The notes under the pieces: model-generated | Databases searched by the model: none | What the model was told of the DNA's origin: nothing | Seen by the model: the letters and a program-made list of their open reading frames with translations, nothing else | Part shown: in pieces, positions 1 to 3,778 of the stretch | Layout of the letters: the number at the start of each line of letters is the position of its first letter | Position numbering within the stretch: position 1 is the first letter of the stretch | Position numbers and translations under genes: made by a program | Source: an uncultured Oscillospiraceae bacterium | Lineage (GTDB): Bacteria; Bacillota; Clostridia; Oscillospirales; Oscillospiraceae | DNA length: 5,784 bases | NCBI GenBank assembly: GCA_934546725.1 | Contig: CAKTED010000115.1 | Span: 1 to 5,784, forward strand | Reading direction: 5' to 3'

Positions 1-433
1 CGGGGTCGATGGAGTTGATCCCGCCGCGCACGGACTCCGCCATATACGCGCCCGTGTTGATGGAAACAACGATGAGCGCTGCGGCCCATATGCCGAACAT
101 GCCCCGGAAGGCCAGCGCGCCGTTTGAAAAGTACGGCACGCCGAAGTAGATGAACACGGCCTGGAGCACCATGGGCGTGCCGCGGAATACCTCTACGTAA
201 ATGCGCACTATCACGCGAATGAGCTTGAGGAAAAAGCGCTTTACGACGTTGTCCCGTTTCGTATAGGGGATGGTGTTCAGAATTCCGCAGAGCAGGCCGA
301 TGATGCAGCCGATGAGCGTTGCCGCAATGGCGAGGATGAGCGTATTGGCAATGCCCTTGAGGTACGCGGGCCAGTAGGCGGCCAGCAGGCGGCCCATGTC
401 GTTTATCAGCTTTACGAAGAGATTTTCACCCAT
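1..433 (-). CDS. Amino-acid ABC transporter permease (HisM/GlnP type), N-terminal part
   Basis: Inner-membrane permease subunit of a polar amino-acid uptake ABC transporter; it would form the channel that receives substrate from the binding protein encoded just upstream. My translation gives 144 residues with no stop before the window edge, so the C-terminal third or so is missing. The sequence shows a first membrane segment at about residues 24-53, then VEVFRGTPMVLQAVFIYFG (80-98), the typical 'RGTP...Q..F.YFG' motif of this permease family. A further membrane segment lies at about 112-128, followed by AESVRGGINSIDP (132-144), the start of the EAA loop that docks on the ATPase. The ATG at 431-433 is preceded by GAAGGAGACT with 7 bases of spacing. 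It lies 89 bp downstream of the binding-protein gene on the same strand with no terminator between, so the two are probably co-transcribed under the lysine riboswitch. The ATP-binding subunit is not in the window. Confidence 0.93.
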   Translation of the reverse strand, partial: MGENLFVKLINDMGRLLAAYWPAYLKGIANTLILAIAATLIGCIIGLLCGILNTIPYTKRDNVVKRFFLKLIRVIVRIYVEVFRGTPMVLQAVFIYFGVPYFSNGALAFRGMFGIWAAALIVVSINTGAYMAESVRGGINSIDP

Positions 434-477
434 GCCGCAAAGTCTCCTTCCGATAGATGTTATTTTTACGGTGCTTC

Positions 478-516
478 CGTGGACGCGCAGGCTCTGAATG
501 ACAGCAAATAATGAGC
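478..516 (+). repeat. Internally deleted relic of the GTCATTC-type intergenic repeat
   Basis: Bases 478-488 (CGTGGACGCGC) match the left outer motif of the full repeats at 3368, 3449 and (reverse strand) 2530. Only four bases later, 492-516 read CTCTGAATGACAGCAAATAATGAGCT, which differs at two positions from the right end of the copy at 3655-3680. Both ends are therefore present and the whole middle is gone. It occupies the gap between the binding-protein stop codon and the permease gene. The 5' similarity to the repeat may continue as far as the stop codon (CGCTC at 520-524). Confidence 0.6.
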
Positions 517-522
517 TTTCGC

Positions 523-1455
523 TCAGATCTCGGGCTGAACCGCGATGGCGCTGTTCATGATATTGTTGAAGTCGTCGGCAGTCATGGTGGAGAGGACGTC
601 GTCCATGGCCTGCTTGAGGGCGGTGTTGCCCTTAACGACGGAGATGCCGATATCGATCTCGCTCTGATCTACCTCGAAATCGTCCTCCGTGCCGGAGAAG
701 TCGAGGATGGTAAGGTCGGGATAGGTGGCGCAGGCGCCCATAGCGGTGGGCATATCGGTGCAGATGAAGTCCACGGTGCCGCTCTCAACGGCCATTATCA
801 TCGCCGGGGCGGTCTCTGCCTCGGGCATGATGTCCGCGCCGGGAATCTGTGGCAGGCAGGAATCGTACCAGATGGTGCCGGTCTGAGCGGTGCAGGTACC
901 CTTCAGGTCGGAGATGCCGGTAGCGGAGGCCTGCTCGCTGCCGGTCTTGGCAACGCAGACGATGGAAGCGTAGAAGTAGGGGCCCGCCATGTCGACCTCG
1001 TTCATGCGGGTCTCCGTCATGGACTGGCCGGCGATAACGGCGTCAAGCTGGCCGGCGTTGAGCGCGGGGGTAAGACCGTCCCAGCCGATGGCCATGATCT
1101 CAAGCTCCCAGCCGTAGGTCTCGCAGATCTTCTTGGCGATCATTACATCGTAGCCGTTTGCATAGGAGCCGGGGTTGTTCGCAATGGGCACGGCGCCGTT
1201 GGCGTCGGTCATCTGCGTCCAGTTATAGGGCGCGTAGGCGCATTCCATGCCGACGGTGAGAACGCCGTCCTCAACGCCGGGGATGGCGGCAGCGGCGTCG
1301 CCGCCGTTATCGGGCTCCGCCGTGGGCTCAGTCGTTGCGGCATCGGTAGGCTCCGCGGTGGGAGTCGTGGTGTTGGTCGTTCCGCCGTCGGAGCCGCAGG
1401 CCGCGAGGGCGAGCAGCATGGCCAGCGCCATTACGATTGAAAGGATCTTCTTCAT
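523..1455 (-). CDS. Amino-acid ABC transporter substrate-binding lipoprotein (family 3), probably lysine
   Basis: Extracellular solute-binding lipoprotein of 310 residues that captures a polar amino acid and delivers it to the permease encoded downstream. The N-terminus is a lipoprotein signal: MKK, a hydrophobic core, then the lipobox LAAC with the lipidated cysteine at residue 20. A Thr/Pro/Glu-rich tether (about 24-55) precedes the folded domain. Bacterial SBP family 3 hallmarks are VGMECAYAPYNW (68-79), GYDVMIAKKI (101-110), GLTPALNAGQLDAVIAGQS (127-145), the MTETR stretch (146-150) and AQTGTIWYD (190-198). Start chosen at 1453-1455 because a perfect AGGAGG (1465-1470) lies 9 bases upstream and the signal peptide begins there. 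Family alone does not fix the substrate; the lysine riboswitch in its leader is what suggests lysine or another basic amino acid. Length is normal once the tether is allowed for, and no defect is visible. Confidence 0.95.
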   Translation of the reverse strand: MKKILSIVMALAMLLALAACGSDGGTTNTTTPTAEPTDAATTEPTAEPDNGGDAAAAIPGVEDGVLTVGMECAYAPYNWTQMTDANGAVPIANNPGSYANGYDVMIAKKICETYGWELEIMAIGWDGLTPALNAGQLDAVIAGQSMTETRMNEVDMAGPYFYASIVCVAKTGSEQASATGISDLKGTCTAQTGTIWYDSCLPQIPGADIMPEAETAPAMIMAVESGTVDFICTDMPTAMGACATYPDLTILDFSGTEDDFEVDQSEIDIGISVVKGNTALKQAMDDVLSTMTADDFNNIMNSAIAVQPEI

Positions 1456-1490
1456 TTTTCTTTACCTCCTGAAAAATTCTGCCTGAAGGA

Positions 1491-1536
1491 ATAAAAAATA
1501 GCCATGAAACGTTCCGACATTGGAAACGCTCATGGC
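1491..1536 (-). terminator. Riboswitch-controlled leader terminator (attenuator)
   Basis: Read on the minus strand, GCCATGA pairs with TCATGGC, and after a small internal loop CGTTTCC pairs with GGAACG (one bulge). The loop is about six bases. The stem is followed directly by TATTTTTTATT (1491-1500). This is a good intrinsic terminator, placed 36 bases or more before the binding-protein start codon and downstream of the lysine aptamer. Its place inside the 5' leader makes it an attenuator rather than an end-of-gene terminator. Confidence 0.83.
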
Positions 1537-1593
1537 AGCACAAAAAATATACGTTTGCTGAAATAATATATATGTGTGCAGACCATGACAGCG
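1527..1593 (-). promoter_or_regulatory. Predicted antiterminator of the lysine riboswitch
   Basis: Minus-strand CGCTGTCATGG (1583-1593) can pair with CCATGAGCG (1527-1535), giving nine pairs around a two-base bulge. The stem is extended by GCACA (1575-1579) with TGTGC (1538-1542). The second strand is the 5' half of the leader terminator, so the two structures exclude each other. Just upstream, the hairpin CCGCAAA/TTTGCGG (1596-1612) overlaps the 3' strand of aptamer stem P1 (1608-1615). I infer that lysine binding stabilises P1 and disfavours this upstream arrangement, leaving the terminator free to form. Pairing is seen in the sequence; the switching order is inference. Confidence 0.65.
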
Positions 1594-1607
1594 CTCCGCA
1601 AAATATT

Positions 1608-1749
1608 TGCGGCAGTCCGTGAGATATTATCTCACGCCCCAGGTAATCGGCCTTCAGGCAAGCCGACCCTTCGGCGACAAACCCTTTCGCAGCCCGCGGA
1701 TGCCTGTCCACGGCGGGCGGCTACTGATGTTTATCGCGCCTCTATCACA
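1608..1749 (-). ncRNA. Lysine riboswitch (L-box) aptamer
   Basis: Cis-acting RNA that binds free lysine; in this class binding lowers expression of lysine biosynthesis or uptake genes. On the minus strand the conserved L-box blocks occur in order: GATAGAGGCGCGA (1731-1746), CAGTA (1722-1726), GAAAGGG (1682-1688), GTCGCCGAAG (1669-1678), CCTGGGG (about 1637-1643) and GGACTGCC (1611-1618). Arms are visible: GCCCGC/GCGGGC, a hairpin TCGGCTT...AAGGCCGA (about 1647-1666), and a perfect GTGAGATA/TATCTCAC hairpin (1619-1635). P1 is TGTGATAG (1742-1749) with CTGCCGCA (1608-1615), seven of eight positions paired including two G-U wobbles. It starts a few bases after the predicted transcription start and precedes a terminator, which matches the usual arrangement. 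Assignment rests on recall of the class consensus, not on a covariance-model search. Confidence 0.9.
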
Positions 1750-1759
1750 GTGTGCCTGT

Positions 1760-1788
1760 ATATTATCAGCCTCTTCGGGAAATGTCAA
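1760..1788 (-). promoter_or_regulatory. Promoter of the lysine-riboswitch transporter operon
   Basis: On the minus strand a perfect TTGACA (1783-1788) is separated by 17 bases from TAATAT (1760-1765), which is preceded by TGA and so resembles an extended -10. Transcription would begin near 1752, just ahead of the first strand of riboswitch stem P1, giving a leader of about 300 bases before the binding-protein start codon. Confidence 0.85.
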
Positions 1789-1881
1789 TACGGGAAAACA
1801 ATTTAAATCGCTTTTCGGCACATTTTGAGCATTGCCCGCCTTCCCCGTTCATCTTTTGTGCATTTTGACGCGGAAACGGGC

Positions 1882-1910
1882 TTGACAAATCGGTCCGGCG
1901 GCGCTATAAT
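1882..1910 (+). promoter_or_regulatory. perR promoter, consensus sigma-A type
   Basis: TTGACA (1882-1887), 17-base spacer, TATAAT (1905-1910): full match to the vegetative consensus. Transcription would start near 1917, leaving a leader of about 30 bases that ends in AAGGAG (1933-1938), 7 bases before the perR ATG. It is divergent from the transporter promoter, with about 95 bp between the two -35 boxes. I see no convincing PerR box (consensus TTATAATNATTATAA) over it. Confidence 0.88.
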
Positions 1911-1945
1911 GCAAACAAGAATCGTTACTGTTAAGGAGACGCCTT

Positions 1946-2335
1946 ATGGATAAGGCAGTACGTTACAGCAAAAAGCGCAGCGCGATCTATGAGGTCCTGC
2001 GCTCCACGAAGAGCCACCCGAGCGCCGACTGGATATACGACCAGGTGCGGCGCGAGCACCCGGACATAAGCCTCGGCACGGTCTACCGCAATCTTGCCGC
2101 CTTCAAGGCGGACGGGCGGGTGATCTGCGTCGGCGTTGTGAACGGGCAGGAGCGGTATGACGCGAACGTCGCGCCGCATTCGCACTTCGTCTGCCGCCGG
2201 TGCGGCGCGGTGCTGGATGTGGACGAGGCGGCGGAGCATCCCGCGCCGGATTCCGCCGGGGACTGCGGCATCGTCGAGAGCCGCGAGATAGTCTACCACG
2301 GCGTTTGCAGAAGCTGCGCTGCGCGCATCAAATAA
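1946..2335 (+). CDS. perR: PerR-type peroxide-sensing repressor (Fur family)
   Basis: Cytoplasmic metal-dependent repressor of 129 residues. In known PerR proteins, iron-catalysed oxidation of metal-ligand histidines releases DNA and turns on peroxide-defence genes. The N-terminal winged-helix half contains SADWIYDQVR and ISLGTVYRNL (41-50), the Fur-family recognition helix. Candidate regulatory-metal ligands H24, D72, H78, H80 and D91 each fit B. subtilis PerR H37, D85, H91, H93 and D104 with a constant offset of 13, including the Asp that distinguishes PerR from Fur. The structural zinc site is C83xxC86 plus C121xxC124. It is somewhat shorter at the N-terminus than the Bacillus protein, but the start is supported by AAGGAG with 7-base spacing and a consensus promoter. 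It sits 336 bp before a reverse rubrerythrin, a known PerR target in clostridia. Zur or plain Fur is less likely given the ligand set. Confidence 0.9.
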   Translation: MDKAVRYSKKRSAIYEVLRSTKSHPSADWIYDQVRREHPDISLGTVYRNLAAFKADGRVICVGVVNGQERYDANVAPHSHFVCRRCGAVLDVDEAAEHPAPDSAGDCGIVESREIVYHGVCRSCAARIK

Positions 2336-2389
2336 ATGCAGGCATTTCTTTGATGGGATGCAGCCTGCTGCGCACTCACCCTCTTGCAC

Positions 2390-2530
2390 GTCATTCAGAG
2401 GGAGCGGAGCGACCGAAGAATCCCACCGTTGGTTTGTACAGGTAACGATGACGCACCATTCCGCCCTCCATCGGGGATTCCACGGCCTGCGGCCTCTGAA
2501 TGACGGAAGTCTTTGCTCCCCGCGTCCACG
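2390..2530 (-). repeat. Complete GTCATTC-type intergenic repeat, copy 1
   Basis: The core 2390-2504 begins GTCATTCAGAGG and ends CCTCTGAATGAC, a perfect 12-bp terminal inverted repeat. Within it, GAATCCC (from about 2418) and GGGGATTCC (about 2473-2481) form an inner inverted repeat. The arms between outer and inner repeats differ: GGAGCGGAGCGACCG on one side and GGCCTGCGGCC on the other. On the minus strand the left outer motif CGTGGACGCGG (2520-2530) lies 26 bases outside the core, as it does for the copy at 3368. The middle aligns well with the copy at 3479-3582 in opposite orientation. No open reading frame of note. Together with flanks it fills most of the perR-rubrerythrin gap. Confidence 0.75.
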
Positions 2531-2537
2531 ATTACCG

Positions 2538-2557
2538 CCGTCATCTGCGGATGACGG
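2538..2557. repeat. Perfect 8-bp hairpin, possible mini-unit of the repeat
   Basis: CCGTCATC, loop TGCG, GATGACGG: a perfect palindrome. CCGTCAT/ATGACGG is the same sequence as the outer ends of the neighbouring repeats, so this may be a copy reduced to its two ends. There is no T-run on the plus strand after it, so it does not look like an intrinsic terminator for perR. Confidence 0.45.
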
Positions 2558-2576
2558 AACTCTGTGAGACCACCCG

Positions 2577-2582
2577 CATAAT
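2577..2582 (+). promoter_or_regulatory. Weak candidate -10 box for the rubrerythrin gene
   Basis: CATAAT matches five of six bases of the -10 consensus and lies in the AT-rich stretch upstream of the gene. No good -35 box sits 16-18 bases upstream (ACGGAA at 17). The gene is either driven from here with help from another factor, from the tandem CATAAA sites at 2617 and 2634, or by readthrough from perR. No full PerR box was recognised. Confidence 0.25.
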
Positions 2583-2612
2583 AGAATCACAAAAAAGTTT
2601 TTCCAGCTGACT

Positions 2613-2646
2613 GAAGCATAAACTCAAAAGAAGCATAAACTCAAAA
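2613..2646 (+). repeat. 17-bp exact tandem duplication before the rubrerythrin gene
   Basis: GAAGCATAAACTCAAAA occurs twice head to tail with no mismatch (2613-2629 and 2630-2646). It ends 11 bases before the Shine-Dalgarno site of the rubrerythrin gene. It could be a recent slippage duplication in the leader, or paired operator half-sites. Only the duplication itself is certain. Confidence 0.85.
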
Positions 2647-2671
2647 TTTTTAATGACAGGAGATAATCACC

Positions 2672-3232
2672 ATGAAAAAGAAATTCGTATGTCCCGTTTG
2701 CGGTTATGTTTATTACGGCGAAGAGCCCCCCGAGAAGTGCCCCCAGTGCGGCGTACCCGGCAGCAAGTTCACCGTCGTTGACGAAAATGCCGCCAAGGTC
2801 TATGCCTGCGAGCACGTTATCGGCGTCGGCGCAAAGGGCAGGATAGATGACGAGGTGTATCAGGGCCTTGTGGATAACTTCAACGGCGAGTGCAGCGAGG
2901 TCGGCATGTACCTGGCAATGTCCCGCGCCGCCGACCGCGAGGGTTACCCCGAGATCGCCGAGGCCTATAAGCGCTACGCCTTTGAGGAGGCCGAGCACGC
3001 GGCAAAGTTCGCCGAGCTTCTCGGCGAGGTCGTCCACGAGTCCACTCAGACGAACCTTGAGCTTCGCGCTGAGGCCGAGTGCGGCGCAACGCAGGGCAAG
3101 TTTGAGCTTGCAAAGCGCGCCAAGGAGCTTGGCTACGATGCCATTCACGATACCGTCCACGAGATGGCCCGCGACGAGGCCCGTCACGGCCGTGCATTCG
3201 ACGGCCTGCTGAAGAGATATTTCGGCAAGTAA
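2672..3232 (+). CDS. rbr: Reverse rubrerythrin (N-terminal rubredoxin, C-terminal diiron domain)
   Basis: Cytoplasmic non-haem iron peroxidase of 186 residues that reduces hydrogen peroxide, and in clostridial relatives takes part in oxygen reduction, using electrons from NAD(P)H through rubredoxin-type carriers. Residues 1-35 are a short rubredoxin-like iron site, C7xxC10 and C23xxC26. Residues about 55-186 are a ferritin-like four-helix domain with diiron ligands E73, the EEAEH motif (E106, H109), E136 and the DEARH motif (E169, H172). In classical rubrerythrin the rubredoxin is at the C-terminus, so this is the reversed order described for Clostridium acetobutylicum, where such genes are repressed by PerR. 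The ATG at 2672 has AGGAGA (2658-2663) 8 bases upstream. Codons are strongly biased to GCC, CGC, GAG and AAG, which suggests high expression. A strong terminator follows. PerR lies upstream on the same strand. Confidence 0.95.
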   Translation: MKKKFVCPVCGYVYYGEEPPEKCPQCGVPGSKFTVVDENAAKVYACEHVIGVGAKGRIDDEVYQGLVDNFNGECSEVGMYLAMSRAADREGYPEIAEAYKRYAFEEAEHAAKFAELLGEVVHESTQTNLELRAEAECGATQGKFELAKRAKELGYDAIHDTVHEMARDEARHGRAFDGLLKRYFGK

Positions 3233-3254
3233 TTCAGTTTTTTCCCATTGCTTT

Positions 3255-3296
3255 GTCCCCCCGACCGTTTTTCGCGCGGCCGGGGGGACTTTTTTT
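3255..3296 (+). terminator. Rho-independent terminator of the rubrerythrin gene
   Basis: GTCCCCCCGACCG (3255-3267) pairs with CGGCCGGGGGGAC (3277-3289) with a single A-C mismatch around a nine-base loop, followed by seven T residues (3290-3296). It begins 22 bases after the stop codon. Because A residues are scarce on the far side, it probably acts mainly in the plus direction. Confidence 0.92.
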
Positions 3297-3330
3297 GAGG
3301 GTGCCGCGAGGGCTGTGGAAGCGGAAGGCT

Positions 3331-3376
3331 GTGGTGCGGTGCATCGTGGATGCGTGGTGCGGTGCATCGTGGACGC
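3331..3376 (+). repeat. 23-bp tandem duplication
   Basis: Two adjacent 23-base units (3331-3353 and 3354-3376) starting GTGGTGCGGTGCATCGTGGA are identical at 22 positions; the difference is T or C near the end. The second unit runs into the CGTGGACGCGGAG outer motif of the repeat family, so the duplication includes the first bases of a repeat end. Confidence 0.85.
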
Positions 3377-3424
3377 GGAGACCCGATGTTACCGTCATTC
3401 AGAGGCCGCAGGCCGTGGAATCCC
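3368..3424 (+). repeat. Left-end fragment of the GTCATTC-type repeat
   Basis: It begins CGTGGACGCGGAG and 26 bases on reads GTCATTCAGAGG (3394-3405), then the arm GGCCGCAGGCC and GGAATCCCCC. This arm and its flank match, in reverse, the 2473-2530 end of copy 1. Similarity stops soon after 3424; a new left outer motif starts at 3449. It therefore appears truncated by, or rearranged with, the next copy. Confidence 0.65.
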
Positions 3425-3448
3425 CCCCGTCAGGGGCACACGCCCAAC

Positions 3449-3590
3449 CGTGGACGCGGAGGGGTCGCCCTTTCCTCCGTCATCCTCGCGAAGCGGGGAT
3501 CCCCCATGGAGGGGTAGAGCGGTACGTCGTCGCTACCCTAAGCAACCAACCGGGGGATTCCCGCGCGAAGCGCGAGAATGACAGCAGAGC
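3449..3590 (+). repeat. Complete GTCATTC-type intergenic repeat, copy 2
   Basis: It starts with the outer motif CGTGGACGCGGAG (3449-3461). The core 3479-3582 has termini GTCATCCTCGCG and CGCGAGAATGAC (11 of 12 bases inverted-repeat identical), inner GGATCCCCC and GGGGGATTC, and arms built on CGCGAAGCG. The middle contains GGTACGTCGTCGCTACC, a small hairpin that corresponds to GGTGCGTCATCGTTACC in copy 1 (minus strand), and AACCAACCGGGGGATTC, which is shared with copy 1 and the partial copy at 3598. The right flank is GACAGCAGAGCTTGAG. Confidence 0.75.
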
Positions 3591-3597
3591 TTGAGAG

Positions 3598-3697
3598 GCA
3601 GTAGTCGTTACCCCGGCGCAACCAACCGGGGGATTCTTCGGTCGCTGACGCTCCCTCTGAATGACAGCAGATAATAAGCTCCGCTCCCTCTGAATGA
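3598..3697 (+). repeat. Right-half copy of the repeat plus an extra end
   Basis: 3604-3638 (GTCGTTACCC to AACCAACCGGGGGATTC) matches the right half of the middle of copy 2. The arm is TTCGGTCGCTGACGCTCCCTC and the terminus CTCTGAATGACAGCAGATAATAAGCT. A further CCGCTCCCTCTGAATGAT (3681-3698) repeats the terminus once more. The left half is absent. The matching 3655-3680 segment is the one also found in the relic at 492-516. It ends about 20 bases before the -35 box of the MATE gene. Confidence 0.65.
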
Positions 3698-3716
3698 TAT
3701 GAATATCGCCGCGCCA

Positions 3717-3745
3717 TTGTAAAACCGCGCATTCTGTCGTATAAT
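3717..3745 (+). promoter_or_regulatory. Promoter of the MATE exporter gene
   Basis: TTGTAA (3717-3722), 17-base spacer, perfect TATAAT (3740-3745). Transcription would start near 3752, about 25 bases before the proposed start codon. It begins right after the repeat cluster ends. Confidence 0.78.
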
Positions 3746-3778
3746 AAGAGCACGGAATATGAAAAATGAGGTGTAGTG

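Noticed and set aside
511..1440. Long open frame on the plus strand opposite the binding-protein gene
   Set aside because: It is the antisense shadow of a GC-rich gene that has a signal peptide, lipobox and perfect ribosome site. The plus-strand product is Gly/Val/His-rich with no recognisable domain.
1596..1635. T-box leader as an alternative to the lysine riboswitch
   Set aside because: No AGGGTGGNACCGCG-type T-box sequence and no specifier-loop arrangement was found, while the L-box blocks are present in order.
1818..1868. Two CATTTTGA direct repeats in the divergent promoter region as an operator
   Set aside because: Short, not palindromic, spaced 40 bases apart, and unlike a PerR box; AT-rich sequence makes this easily accidental.
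2338..2368. GCAGGC...GCCTGC inverted repeat after perR as a terminator
   Set aside because: Only six pairs around a 19-base loop and no T-run afterwards.
1931..2590. Minus-strand open frame across perR and repeat copy 1
   Set aside because: It runs antisense through a well-supported PerR gene and into a repeat element. No ribosome site or family resemblance was seen.
2624..3367. Minus-strand open frame opposite the rubrerythrin gene
   Set aside because: It crosses a strong terminator and is antisense to a gene with clear metal-ligand motifs; a codon-bias shadow.
2390..3697. CRISPR-like array
   Set aside because: Repeat copies are few, inverted relative to each other, unequal in spacing and internally structured; no constant short repeat with unique spacers, and no cas gene.
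3759..3776. Five-codon mini-frame (ATG AAA AAT GAG GTG TAG) just before the MATE start
   Set aside because: It lies about seven bases after the predicted transcription start, has no ribosome site of its own, and its codons coincide with the MATE Shine-Dalgarno sequence. Likely chance.
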